From contig NZ_BAIV01000017.1 of the NCBI RefSeq assembly GCF_000517545.1, positions 53,644 through 117,643 on the forward strand: a stretch of DNA of 64,000 bases. Reading direction: 5' to 3'. Source of the stretch: Bacteroides reticulotermitis JCM 10512 (GTDB taxonomy: Bacteria; Bacteroidota; Bacteroidia; Bacteroidales; Bacteroidaceae). A program made the translations under genes and the position numbers. Under the pieces are notes generated by a model. It ran no database searches, was not told the origin of the DNA, and saw only the letters and a program-made list of their open reading frames with translations. Shown piece by piece: positions 38,072 to 48,500 of this stretch (position 1 is the stretch's first letter; each line of letters opens with the position of its first letter).

Positions 38072-39223
38072 CTAGGGTAGCGGATCCGCTTTAGCCGGTT
38101 GCTTGGGGTCATAAATAGCGACACCGACCTTTGAATCGGCACAGCCGTAATACAGGTACCATTTATTTTTGAAATAAACCATTCCTTCAATAAATACAGT
38201 TCCGTCTACATATTGTCCGCTCTTCTCAAAGCTATCCATCGGGCGGAAGAAGGGCTCGTCAAGGCGGGTGATGAAGCGGGTGGGGTCAGCAGCATCGAAC
38301 AGTGCCTGACCGGCAGCATATACATTAGCTGTATAACGCTTATCACCTCTGCCTGAATGATTTTTACCGTTGTATAAAAGTACAATGCCTTGTGGCGTAT
38401 AGATTGCCGGAGGTCCGCATTCGGTAAGCTGACTATCAAAATAGCCATCGCGGGGAGAAAAGAGTTTCTTTAGCGATCCGTCGATGTTGACAACAGGAGT
38501 CCAGTTGATTAAATTATCTGAGGTAGCAGCAAAGACATGCTCCTCACCCCAATACATGAAATATAGCCCGTTAATCTTCTTGATGACTTGTTTGCCATTG
38601 ACGAGTTCTGTTAAGATAGAACCTGATTTACAGCCTAAGTCGAAGAACTTACCGTCATATGCCTTGGCAAATGCGGGGCCGTGCTTGGTCCAATCTTTCA
38701 GGTTGCGTGAAGTTGCTACAGCCAGACGAGGAACGTGCCGATTCCATTGTGTGTACGTCATCACATACAAACCTTCTTCGGTCACAGCAACACGGGGATC
38801 TTCACAACCGCCCGGCCACTCTAGCTCTTTCTGACTATCATTATCCGGATAGAATACAGGCTTTTTCTCCCGTTGGAAACGGATGCCGTCAGTTGATGCT
38901 GCATAGCCCAGGCGTGATGTTCGGTGACCGATTCCTACACCCGATTTGTCTTCAGACCGATATAACACAACGATCTTTCCGTTATGTATGACGGCAGCCG
39001 GGTTGAAGGTGTCATTCGATTCCCAAGCGATGGACGCCTTGGTTAGCGGACAATAGAATTTAGTGCTTTCTATGGGTGAGATAACCGGGTTGACATCTTT
39101 CGGACGCTCAAAACCTCCGAAAGCCCATTCGGGTAACTTGTTTTCTTTGTTGGTTGGCGACTGCCCATGTACAGAGCAAGTCAGTGTTACCGAAGCGAAT
39201 AAAAGTAGAAAAGTTGATTTCAT
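38072..39223 (-). CDS. GH130 family beta-mannosidase/phosphorylase
   Basis: I use the ATG at 39223 because a signal peptide begins there (MKSTFLLLFASVTLTCSVHG); the frame is open up to 39277. The product is about 383 residues with the five-bladed propeller signatures of GH130: WESNDTFNPAAVIHNGKIVV, YRSEDKSGVGIGHRTSRLGY, GCEDPRVAVTEEGLYVMTYT, and ECGPPAIYTPQGIVLLYNG late in the fold. GH130 includes beta-1,4-mannosyl phosphorylases and beta-1,2-mannosidases. From memory, the B. thetaiotaomicron member at this position is a beta-1,2-mannosidase acting on yeast mannan caps. The signal peptide favours a hydrolase, since phosphate-using enzymes are cytoplasmic. It is the last gene of the minus-strand operon. 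Confidence 0.88.
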   Translation of the reverse strand: MKSTFLLLFASVTLTCSVHGQSPTNKENKLPEWAFGGFERPKDVNPVISPIESTKFYCPLTKASIAWESNDTFNPAAVIHNGKIVVLYRSEDKSGVGIGHRTSRLGYAASTDGIRFQREKKPVFYPDNDSQKELEWPGGCEDPRVAVTEEGLYVMTYTQWNRHVPRLAVATSRNLKDWTKHGPAFAKAYDGKFFDLGCKSGSILTELVNGKQVIKKINGLYFMYWGEEHVFAATSDNLINWTPVVNIDGSLKKLFSPRDGYFDSQLTECGPPAIYTPQGIVLLYNGKNHSGRGDKRYTANVYAAGQALFDAADPTRFITRLDEPFFRPMDSFEKSGQYVDGTVFIEGMVYFKNKWYLYYGCADSKVGVAIYDPKQPAKADPLP

Positions 39224-39264
39224 ATCTGTAGTATTATGTTGATAAATTGAATAAGTATTAGCTG

Positions 39265-39325
39265 CTATCTGCGACAAAATAAAGTTAACTAGTTACTAAT
39301 TAGTCTCTTATTTTGTTGCAGATAG
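39265..39325. repeat. 61-bp imperfect palindrome between GH125 and GH130
   Basis: CTATCTGCGACAAAATAA at 39265-39282 is mirrored by TTATTTTGTTGCAGATAG at 39308-39325 with one mismatch (a bulge lies just inside), and the spacer itself contains the palindromic ACTAATTAGT. It lies within the minus-strand operon, in front of the GH130 gene. It could be a regulator site for an internal promoter or an RNA hairpin that stabilises the upstream message. Confidence 0.65.
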
Positions 39326-39390
39326 TATTCTAGAAGTGTTGCGGAAAAACATCAGCAACAGCTTAAATACTAGATGGAGAGGAATGTGGA

Positions 39391-40836
39391 TTACTGAATA
39401 CGATTCAGTAAGTCTGTCTTTCCTTCGTTGACAAGCTTGAGAATTAGTTCTCCGAACAAGGTGTTCTGCCAAGCAAACCAAGCGCGGGTGAAATTCTTCG
39501 GATCATTTTTATGAAAAGACTCGTGCATGAATCCGGTGCTGGCATCTGTATGCATTAGCATTTCGATGCAAGTTTTTATTTCCGCGTCATTTTGGCTGGT
39601 AAAAGCTTTCATCATAATGCTCATAGGCCATATCATGTCGTAGCCAATGTGTGGGCCGCCAATGCCTTCTCCGGCAGTTCCTTTAAAGAAGTAGGGATTA
39701 TCTGTGCTCCATACAAATTTACGTGTATTCTGATAAATAGGGTCGTTCACTTTGACATCACCTAGATAAGGCATAGCGATGAGGCTCGGTACGTTTGCAT
39801 CGTCCATCAACAATTGATTGCCGAATCCATCTACTTCGAACGCATAAATCTTGCCATACTTCGGATGGTTGTAAACTGCATATTTCTTCAAAGCGTTTTC
39901 TACTTCGGTTGCCAGCGTGGTGCACTCTTTTGCCAGTGTAGCTTGCTTGTTGACCGTGTTTAGAATCTCGGCAGCTTTGCGCAAGGAACTAACGGCAAAG
40001 AAATTAGAGGGAACCAGGAATTGGAAAGTAGTAGCATCATCCGAAGGCCGGAAGGCGGAAGCGATTAACCCGACCGGTTTCACGGGGTTACCCCAACCGT
40101 CATTAGTCATGGTATCCAGTGCACGTTCGGTTTTGCGTTGGAATCTGTAAGCTCCCTTTGCATCCTCTTTACGTTGTTGCTCTTTGAATGTTTTCAGTAC
40201 ATTGGCAATCGCAGTCAGCCATTCTTCGGAAAAAACACTGGTATCGCCGGTTGTTTTCCAATAATGATAGGCAAGGCGAATTGGGTAGCAGAGTGAGTCG
40301 ATCTCCCACTTACGTTCGTGCAATTCCGGTTTCATATCTGTCAAATCACTCATCCACTCGCCGCCGATAGCACCCATGTTAAACGCATTGGCATAGGGAT
40401 CGATGTTGATACATTTAAACTGTCGGTTGATAACACCTGCCAGCATTTTTTTCAATTCCGGGTCTTCGTTAGCTAATTGGACATAAGGCCAAACCTGAGC
40501 TCCTGAGTCACGTAGCCACATGGCGTGAATATCACCTGTGTAGACGAATGTATCGTCTTTGCCATCGAAATGTACGGTAGTGTCTAATGTGTTCGGAAAG
40601 CAATTTTCGAACATCCAGCCCAATTTGGCATTGGTGAGTAGTTGTTTGATATACGTGATTTTCTTGTCCACTGCTTGCGAAACAAACAAACGTTTGGAAG
40701 CTTCCGGACGCTTTGTCCGATAATCGGCAGTTTTCGTATTGTCTTGTCGGATTGTAAATTCACAGGTTTCCATAGCCTGTGTACCGGCAACTCCGGAGAG
40801 TGCCAGGCAGAAACAAAGAGTTTTGGTTATATTCAT
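39391..40836 (-). CDS. GH125 exo-alpha-1,6-mannosidase
   Basis: This 481-residue secreted enzyme has the signal peptide MNITKTLCFCLALSGVAGTQ, cleaved before ETCEF. The (alpha/alpha)6-barrel signatures of GH125 are present: FENCFPNTLDTTVHFDGKDD, TFVYTGDIHAMWLRDSGAQVW (about 95-115), NAFNMGAIGGEWMSDLTDMK, WEIDSLCYPIRLAYHYW and GTAGEGIGGPHIGYDMIWPM. In the family the enzyme removes terminal alpha-1,6-linked mannose by inversion, completing degradation of the mannan backbone oligosaccharides cut by GH76. It lies between the upstream GH76 gene (62-bp gap) and GH130. The frame is intact. Confidence 0.93.
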   Translation of the reverse strand: MNITKTLCFCLALSGVAGTQAMETCEFTIRQDNTKTADYRTKRPEASKRLFVSQAVDKKITYIKQLLTNAKLGWMFENCFPNTLDTTVHFDGKDDTFVYTGDIHAMWLRDSGAQVWPYVQLANEDPELKKMLAGVINRQFKCINIDPYANAFNMGAIGGEWMSDLTDMKPELHERKWEIDSLCYPIRLAYHYWKTTGDTSVFSEEWLTAIANVLKTFKEQQRKEDAKGAYRFQRKTERALDTMTNDGWGNPVKPVGLIASAFRPSDDATTFQFLVPSNFFAVSSLRKAAEILNTVNKQATLAKECTTLATEVENALKKYAVYNHPKYGKIYAFEVDGFGNQLLMDDANVPSLIAMPYLGDVKVNDPIYQNTRKFVWSTDNPYFFKGTAGEGIGGPHIGYDMIWPMSIMMKAFTSQNDAEIKTCIEMLMHTDASTGFMHESFHKNDPKNFTRAWFAWQNTLFGELILKLVNEGKTDLLNRIQ

Positions 40837-40898
40837 GAATGTTATTTTTTAAATTGTTAATGGTACAGCCCTCACTTTATGGAGGGGAATAGGGGAGG

Positions 40899-42056
40899 CT
40901 ACATTTCGGCAAATAATTCGATCATACAAGCATTGTCGAGTAACCATTTGTGTGGTTCCTCCTTGTGTCCCGACCAGTCGCGTCCCAGTAATCCGTTTGT
41001 ATCTCTATAATTCTTCCACGCATGGAGTGCGTTTTCGGTCAAAGCCTTTACATAAGTCGTATTGCCATCTACCTTGCTAAGTGATTTAAAACCTCGCAAC
41101 AGAATGACGTTGAACCATGCCATGTCTTTATGTACTTTTATCGCGGGGTCTTGCTTATCGGCCTGAATACGGAAAAAAGCATCGGTTCCTGCCGCTGTCT
41201 TTTGCGCATCGAGTAGGTATTGCTTATCGCCTGTTTCTTCATATAACAAGACGCCGGCCTGAATCATTTGGCCACTGTTGTATGAGTATTTGGCTTTAGA
41301 AACCTTACCTTTTAGATTTACATTGTCCCAATAGACATAATCCGTAGGGTCACATAAATGCTTTTTGGTCCATGCATAAGTTTCTTTGGCCTTATCCAGA
41401 TACTTCTTATCTTTAGTCAGACGGTATAGTTTCACACCAAGTACAGTAGACGGCGCATTGGAGCAAGTATGCTTTGCTTCCTTTTGCTGTTCGCACCAGA
41501 AGATCCCTCCGCCCAGCTCATCACTCCAACCACTATATATATACTGATAGAGATCGATTGCCTTTTTCAGGTAAGCGGGTTTGCGGGTCAGTTGGTAATA
41601 ATCGCAATAATCCAAGGCTACCCAGATGTTATCGTCGTAGTAACGTCCGTGTTGTCCATACTTAACCGGATACGATTGGTAACAAGCCGGCAGACGGCTG
41701 TCGTCCCAATACTGTTCCAGTCCGGGCAAGATGCGTTTCTCCAGTGCCTTCTTGTATTTCTTGTCTCCTGTCGCCTTATATAGCGCTACGCAACCTGACA
41801 TCATGCCTGAGTAAGGCCAGAGAAAAGAAGCCTTCAGCGTTCCGTTCTGTTGAGTTCCTCCCGCCAGATACGTGATTTTCTGTTCGGGATCTACCGGATA
41901 AGTTTCCGTGAGCAACCCGTCCGGAGTTTGATATAAGTTCAGTACATTGTACAGAATTGAATCAGCAATGGTGATATAGGGCGTTGTTACATGCTTCTTT
42001 CCGTAAGCTGAAGAGAAGCAGCATAATAAGCAAGCGACAAAATATACATTTCTCAT
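40899..42056 (-). CDS. GH76 endo-alpha-1,6-mannanase (probably periplasmic)
   Basis: This 385-residue enzyme cuts the alpha-1,6-mannose backbone. The signal peptide is [19 protein letters not shown]; a cysteine-containing core leaves lipidation possible. The (alpha/alpha)6 barrel contains the adjacent catalytic aspartates D141-D142 in [12 protein letters not shown], plus [20 protein letters not shown] and [11 protein letters not shown]. It shares the layout of the second GH76 in this window (SNAPS and YNSGQ motifs), but it lacks the N-terminal Ig-like extension. From the family and from synteny with B. thetaiotaomicron, one GH76 is at the surface and one in the periplasm; this one probably is the periplasmic enzyme. 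It lies 35 bp downstream of the phosphatase gene. Confidence 0.9.
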   Translation of the reverse strand: MRNVYFVACLLCCFSSAYGKKHVTTPYITIADSILYNVLNLYQTPDGLLTETYPVDPEQKITYLAGGTQQNGTLKASFLWPYSGMMSGCVALYKATGDKKYKKALEKRILPGLEQYWDDSRLPACYQSYPVKYGQHGRYYDDNIWVALDYCDYYQLTRKPAYLKKAIDLYQYIYSGWSDELGGGIFWCEQQKEAKHTCSNAPSTVLGVKLYRLTKDKKYLDKAKETYAWTKKHLCDPTDYVYWDNVNLKGKVSKAKYSYNSGQMIQAGVLLYEETGDKQYLLDAQKTAAGTDAFFRIQADKQDPAIKVHKDMAWFNVILLRGFKSLSKVDGNTTYVKALTENALHAWKNYRDTNGLLGRDWSGHKEEPHKWLLDNACMIELFAEM

Positions 42057-42091
42057 AAGGCATTAGATAATTGATAAGTTACTAGTTAGGA

Positions 42092-43032
42092 TTACTTCTG
42101 ACGGCGTTTGTCGAATTCCAGTTCCACTTTGACAGGGAAATGATCGGAAGGCACACGTGCCTGATAGGCTTGAATATCTATTTCCTTCGGGAAGTCCTTG
42201 ACATTCGCTTTTTCTCCGGTTCCCTTAATGCTCCGATATGAATCGGTAAGCACCCCATATTTCTTCACATGGAAGGAGGGGGAAACAAAAATATGGTCGA
42301 TGCGGCTATCTGTAAAACTATTCGGGTCGAAGCCGTTGAAAGTGCCGTTCAGAGCAAAGCGGAAGTCGCTTGTTACGTATGAGTCGCAAAGTACTCCCTG
42401 AGCAACGAGCGCTTCGTATGATGAATGCGTCTGGTCCACATTAAAGTCGCCGGTCAGAATAGCCGGTAGCTTTGTTCCGAATTCTTTCATCTTCTGTTGT
42501 ACCAGAAACGCACTTTCTACGCGTGCCTTCGTACCGATATGGTCCATGTGCAGATTGAAGAAAAGGAACTCAAAACCGGTGTCTTTGCATTTGAAATGTC
42601 CCCAACTACAAATCCGTGGCAAGACAGCATCCCATCCTTTGCTGGGTTTGTCGGGCGTTTCCGACAACCAGAAGTCTCCTTTTTCGATAATATCAAACTT
42701 ATCGGTACGGTAAAAAATGGCTGCATGCTCACCTTTCTGCTTACCGTCATCACGGCCTACACCAATATAATCATATCCCGGAAGGCTTTTTTCAAGTCTT
42801 GAAGTTGATGGGCGAAGCATTCCTGCGTACCGAAAATATCAAAATCATGATATTGCACCATTTGGGCAATAACCGGGCAACGCTGTCCCCAACCATCTCC
42901 CTGGATTGAGTCAGAGCGGTTGGCATTTCTTAAATTATAAGACGCAACAGAGAACGAAGTGGGTTGGTAGCTTTGACAACTGCCAAAAACAATCATTGCG
43001 ATAGCAATAAGTAAAAGGTTTTTCAGTTTCAT
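42092..43032 (-). CDS. Endonuclease/exonuclease/phosphatase (EEP) fold lipoprotein, with one apparent deletion
   Basis: The product starts MKLKNLLLIAIAMIVFGSCQ, a lipoprotein signal with lipobox FGSC. EEP-fold motifs follow: FSVASYNLRNAN, DIFGTQE with the metal-binding Glu, LHMDHIGTKAR, LTGDFNVDQTHSSYEAL, RIDHIFVSPSF and SDHFPVKVELEF. The frame breaks near 42780, where the coding strand reads TTCCGGGATAT and should read TTCCCGGGATAT, restoring KKAFPGYDYIGVGRDDG; the corrected length is 313 residues. In this setting it is more likely a sugar phosphatase than a nuclease, since yeast mannan carries mannose-phosphate, and from memory the matching B. thetaiotaomicron gene has been described as a phosphatase. 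It lies between GH92 and GH76 in the minus-strand operon. Confidence 0.87.
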
Positions 43033-43082
43033 GTTTTTCTTTTTATCAGGTAGATGATTTACAAGCTCAAAAGTACGACATT

Positions 43083-45371
43083 TTATTCAACTGAGAGAGA
43101 ATAAGGGGCATCTTTTTCGGAAACTCCCCGCTGTTTATTAGGCATTTTATTCATTTGATATTGTATATTTGCCCCTTTAGTCAGCTGTTCATGCGTCAGG
43201 TAGTTTCGACTGTATGATTTCCCATTTACCTTCATCTCTTTAATATAACGGTTCTCGCAATTGTTATTTTCGGCTTTGATAGTTACGGTTTTGCCATTCT
43301 CTAATTGTAGTTTGGCCGATTTGAAGAGAGGAGCACCCAACACATATTGATCGGTTCCCGGGCAAACGGTGTAAAAGCCTAATGCTGATAGGATATACCA
43401 AGCCGATGTTTGTCCATTATCCTCATCTCCGCAGTAACCGTCTGGAGTAGCGCTGTAGAGTTTACCCATGATTTCTCTCGCCCAGTATTGCGCCTTCCAA
43501 GGTTCGCCGGAATAGTTGTAGAGGTAGATCATGTGTTGAATGGGTTGGTTTCCATGCGCATACTGTCCCATATTCATTACTTGCATCTCCCGCATTTCAT
43601 GAATGATTCCACGACTTTCCAATCCCAATTTGCCGGGGATGACAAAGACGGAATCCATCATCGTGTTGAATTCTTTTTTTCCGCCCATCAGGTCTATTAA
43701 ACCTTGCGGATCATGAAACACACAGAAACTCCAATGCCAACTATTGCCTTCGCAGAAATCTCCACTCCAATCCACTGCTTCAAACTTGGGATTGAACACT
43801 CCTTGATCGTTCTTACCTACCATAAGCTTAAGTTCCGGTTGGTAGACATTTTTATAGTTCAACGCACGTTCTTTATATAAGGCAATCTCACTTTCGGGTT
43901 TACCAAGTTTTTTGCCTAATGTATAAATAGTCCAGTCGTTGTAAGCGTATTCCAAGGTACGGGCTGCGTTTTGTCCAATCCCTATGTTGTTGGGTACATA
44001 GCCAAGCTTGTTGTACGCTTCATAGCCGAGACGTCCTGAGGCTGTTCCGTTTAGGTGTGCATTTGCGCCATGCTTAACAGCTTCCCAAAGTGTTTCAATG
44101 TCGTATCCCCGCACTCCTTTGATATATGCGTCGGCTACGACAGATGCCGAATTGTTGCCAACCATGCAATCACGATGACCGGGACTTGCCCATTCCGGCA
44201 AAAAACCGCTCTCTTTGTATGCATTAACCAAGCCTTCTTGCATCTTTTGACTCATCGAAGGGTATACCAGATTCAACATGGGGAACAGGCAACGGAATGT
44301 ATCCCAAAAACCTGTATCCGTAAACATATAGCCTGGAAGCACTTTCCCATTGTAAGGACTGTAGTGCATGACTTCTCCCTGCTCATTAATCTCATAGAAG
44401 CTGCGTGGAAACAACATGGAACGATATAAGCACGAATAAAAGGTGCGCAGGTTATCTATATTATCATCTTCTACTTCTATTTTGCTCATTTCACGATTCC
44501 AGGTCTCTTTCCCTTTGGCTACCAACTGGTCGAAACTATTGTTCCCCAATTCTTTGAGGTTTAGTTCTGCTTGCTCAGGACTGATAAAGGAAGAAGCTAC
44601 CCGGGCGTGAACGATTTCACCTTTCTGAGTCGAAAATCCGATAACGGCCCCGGCATGGTTGGTTTGCACCTCCATTTCGTTCGGAAGAATCGTATTATCT
44701 TTCACCGTGGAAGTGAAAGTAAAGGGCTTGTCGAACTTGATTACAAAGTAGTTCTTGAAATTCTCCGGTACTCCGCCGTTATTCTTTGTCGTATAGCCGA
44801 TGATTTTATTCTCTTCCGGTACCACTTTCACATAAGAACCTCTATCGAACGCGTCAATTACAACATAGGCATCCTTGGTTTCCGGATATGTAAAACGGAA
44901 CATAGCCGCACGTTCCGTAGGTACAAGCTCGGTTGTTACGTCGTGATCGGCAAGATACACTTTATAGTAAAAAGGTTTAGCCACTTCCGCCTTGTGCGAA
45001 AACCAACTGGCTCGCTGGTCTTGATCAAATACTAGTTTCCCGGTAATCGGCATAATGGCAAACTGTCCATAATCGTTTATCCATGGACTAGGCTGATGCG
45101 TTTGTTTGAATCCCCTGATTTTCTCGGCATTGTATGTATATGCCCAACCGTCTCCCATACTGCCTGTCTGGGGAGTCCAGAAGTTCATACCCCACGGCAA
45201 TGCTGTCGCCGGATAGGTGTTTCCGGTAGACAGTTCAAACCGGGACTGTGTGCCCACTAATGTAGTGACGTAATCTACCGGGTCTTTTACGGCAGACGAT
45301 TGTAGGCTCCACAACATGGCACCTCCGAGGAAAAATAGGTGTTTAAATGAAAAATGTGCTTTCATGAACAA
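43083..45371 (-). CDS. GH92 alpha-mannosidase, first gene of the minus-strand mannan operon
   Basis: This intact 762-residue GH92 enzyme has a signal peptide around KHLFFLGGAMLWSLQSSA; an ATG two codons later (45365) is an equally good start. Family motifs are VDYVTTLVGTQSRFELSTGN, TYPATALPWGMNFWTPQTG, FTDTGFWDTFRCLFPM, GFLPEWASPGHRDCMVGNN, GIGQNAARTLEYAYNDW, GNQPIQHMIYLYNYSGEPW and GDEDNGQTSAWYILSALGFY. It is the closest of the three GH92 copies to the standard alpha-1,2/1,3-mannosidase type by eye, but linkage cannot be decided. It is transcribed divergently from the hybrid regulator, and the operon continues through EEP, GH76, GH125 and GH130. Confidence 0.94.
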   Translation of the reverse strand: MFMKAHFSFKHLFFLGGAMLWSLQSSAVKDPVDYVTTLVGTQSRFELSTGNTYPATALPWGMNFWTPQTGSMGDGWAYTYNAEKIRGFKQTHQPSPWINDYGQFAIMPITGKLVFDQDQRASWFSHKAEVAKPFYYKVYLADHDVTTELVPTERAAMFRFTYPETKDAYVVIDAFDRGSYVKVVPEENKIIGYTTKNNGGVPENFKNYFVIKFDKPFTFTSTVKDNTILPNEMEVQTNHAGAVIGFSTQKGEIVHARVASSFISPEQAELNLKELGNNSFDQLVAKGKETWNREMSKIEVEDDNIDNLRTFYSCLYRSMLFPRSFYEINEQGEVMHYSPYNGKVLPGYMFTDTGFWDTFRCLFPMLNLVYPSMSQKMQEGLVNAYKESGFLPEWASPGHRDCMVGNNSASVVADAYIKGVRGYDIETLWEAVKHGANAHLNGTASGRLGYEAYNKLGYVPNNIGIGQNAARTLEYAYNDWTIYTLGKKLGKPESEIALYKERALNYKNVYQPELKLMVGKNDQGVFNPKFEAVDWSGDFCEGNSWHWSFCVFHDPQGLIDLMGGKKEFNTMMDSVFVIPGKLGLESRGIIHEMREMQVMNMGQYAHGNQPIQHMIYLYNYSGEPWKAQYWAREIMGKLYSATPDGYCGDEDNGQTSAWYILSALGFYTVCPGTDQYVLGAPLFKSAKLQLENGKTVTIKAENNNCENRYIKEMKVNGKSYSRNYLTHEQLTKGANIQYQMNKMPNKQRGVSEKDAPYSLSVE

Positions 45372-45574
45372 ATGAATTTATTGTGTTGAAAATAGTTTCT
45401 AGGACGAAAGTAGAGAGAAAAGAAATGTGCTTCTAGGAAATACTGCACATAATTGTCGCTTGTCGCTGTGGTTAACTATTCTGGCGCAAAGCTTTACTTA
45501 TAAACAGCCTGAAAAAAATGCGGAATGTTTTTTTGTTTACCTTTGTCATATCATAAATCTAAGAATAGTATGAC
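45372..45574. promoter_or_regulatory. Divergent promoter region between the GH92 operon and the mannan HTCS
   Basis: On the plus strand, TACCTTTG at 45538-45545 matches the -7 consensus 29 bp before the HTCS start; no clear -33 element is present. On the minus strand, TACTTTCG near 45412-45405 is a one-mismatch -7 candidate for the GH92 operon. No gene lies here. Confidence 0.45.
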
Positions 45575-48500
45575 ATGAAGAAACATTGTATTATCTACTG
45601 CTTTTGCTGTTTGAATATGCTTATTCATACATCCTACGCCTATAATTTGAAGCAAGTGGCAGATAAAGAATATATGTCCAATAGTTCAATTACCTCTTTA
45701 TGTCAGGATGAAAGAGGGTTGATGTGGATCGGTACCTGTGACGGATTGAATATTTATGATGGCCAGGATATTGAAGAGTTTAAAACCCGTGACAAGGAGG
45801 ATTACTTATCCGGCAATCTGATTGATAATATCATATATACAGGCGATGACACCTATTGGGTTCAGACTTACTACGGATTGAATCGGTTGGACCGGCGAAC
45901 AAATGCGATTACACATTACAACGAGTTCCAGAAACAGTTCTTTATGAATAAAGACAACCGAGGGACTTTATTCATTATCCAGGATAGCAACTGCATTTAC
46001 TATTATAACAAAAAAGAGGAGATCTTTAAGAAGATCAATATCACCGGAATACCCATATCGGATATCTTGGCTTTTTTTGTCGATGGCGATAATCAAATGT
46101 GGATTATCATGAAGGGGTATAGCCGTTGTTATGATATCAATCTGGATGCGGAGTCGGGTAATGTATCGTTGGTGCAACGGAAAAATGGGTTTGATTATCA
46201 AACATCTCTTCTTTATTGCTTTAACGATGAACAGAATCTGTATTATGTTGATAAGGGCTATAACTTTTATACGTATAACATACAGAGCAAAAAGAAGGTG
46301 CTTGTCTACAACCTGACAAAAGAGATTCAGGCACGTGGTAAGATCACCGCCATCGTTCGCTATCATAATAGCTATTTCATCGGATTCCTGATGGATGGAG
46401 TTTTGATGTTGGAAAAGGATGGAGATGGGTGCCGGATTCAGCCGTTGAGCATCAATAGTGGAGTATTCTGTTTGAAGAAGGATCGTTTTCAGGACATCGT
46501 CTGGATAGGGACTGACGGACAAGGGGTTTATTTGTATTCGAACCCGCTGTATTCCATTAAATCGGTCGTGTTGGGTAATTATACAGAGAAGATCGAACGC
46601 CCTGTGCGCGCCCTGTACTTGGATCAAGAGCGGACTTTCTGGATTGGAACCAAGGGAAGCGGCATTCTTAAAATTTATGATTATGAAATTGATAAGAGTA
46701 TATCCGCTTGTCAAACGGAGATTTTGACGACAGCCAACAGCGTGCTTGGGAGTAATGCGATTTACTGTTTTGCTAAAAGTCGCCGTAATGTTTTGTGGAT
46801 TGGCGATGAAGAGGGGTTAAGTTATTATTCATATCGGGAACGACGCATGAAGAAACTGCCGGTTCGAGTAAATGGAGAAGACTTTAAATACATTCATGAT
46901 ATTTACGAAACAGCCAACTCAGAACTCTGGTTGGCAAGTGTGGGGATGGGAGTCGCTAAAGCACGTATCGGGGGAACGCCCGACAACCCCATTCTGGAAG
47001 AAGTGCAGCGTTACGTTATCAATGAGGGAGAATTCGGCTCTAACTATTTCTTCACAATCTATCCCGAAAGTGATATGAAACTCTTGTTCGGTAACAAAGG
47101 CTATGGCGTGTTCCGATTTAATGAAACGACAAGTGGGTTAGAGCCCATAACGACTCATAAGTACGAAAATGTAACCTTAAATAATATCTTGGCTATCAGC
47201 AAGGATAGTAGCAATAATTATCTGTTCGGAACCAGCTACGGGCTGATTAAGTATACCTCCGAAAACACCTATCAGTTGTTTAATACCAAAAACGGTTTTC
47301 TGAATAATACGATTCATGCCATCCTAAAGAACTCTCCTGATAACTTCTGGCTGAGTACCAATTTGGGGTTGATTAACTTTGACGCTAAGCGAAGTGTCTT
47401 TCGCTCGTATGGATTTGGCGATGGACTGAATGTTGTGGAGTTTAGTGACGGAGCCTCTTTTCGGGATGAACAAACCGGTACGCTGTTCTTTGGGGGAATC
47501 AACGGTTTTATTGCTATTCGGGCCGATGGTCGACCGGAAAAACTCTATATGCCCCCGGTCTATTTCGATAAGTTGTCGATATTCGGCGAGCAATATAATC
47601 TGGGCGAATTTCTCACACGTGAGAAAGACGAGGAAGTGTTAAACCTGAAATATGACCAAAACTTCTTTGCCGTCTCATTCACATCTGTCGATTACCTGAA
47701 TGGGAACAACTGTGTGTATTATTATAAGTTGAAGGGCTTGAGCGAGCAGTGGATTAATAATGGTTCGGAAAGTGCCGTCTCCTTTACCAATATGGCGCCG
47801 GGGGAGTATACGCTGTTGGTGAAATACTATAATAGTGTGTTCGATAAGGAGAGCGATGTTTATTCCATTATCATTCGGATTGGTGATCCGTGGTATGCTT
47901 CGTGGTGGGCTTATTCAATTTATACACTATGTCTGCTCTTACTGGCTGGGCTTATTGTGCGTTCCTTTGCACTTCGCTCGCGTCGCAAAAAGCAGAAACT
48001 ACTGAATGAAATAGCCAAGCGGCATCAGAAAAATGTCTTTGAATCCAAACTGCGATTCTTTACGAACATTGCTCACGAGTTCTGCACACCACTGACACTC
48101 ATCTACGGACCTTGTGGACGTATCCTCTCATCAAAGGGACTCAGCCGGTTTGTGGTTGACTATGTGCAGATGATACAAACCAATGCGGAGCGTTTGAACA
48201 ATCTGATTCACGAATTAATCGAGTTCCGGCGTATTGAAACAGGTAATCGGGAAATAAGGATTGAGTCAATAAATGTATCTGCGCTGATGCGGAATACGGC
48301 AAAGACCTTTGTAGAGATGGCTAAGTCGAGAGACATCATCTTTTTGAGTAAGATCCCCGATCAGGTAAGTTGGAATTCCGATAAAGGTTTTCTGAATACG
48401 ATCGTAATCAATCTCATATCCAATGCCTTCAAATATACGCCGGATGGAAAACATGTTAAGATAGAAGTTGATACTACTGACGTGAATAGCTTAATACTTC

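Noticed and set aside
37897..38094. 65-codon open frame between convergent genes
   Set aside because: Runs through the terminator hairpin of the minus-strand operon; no signal or family motif.
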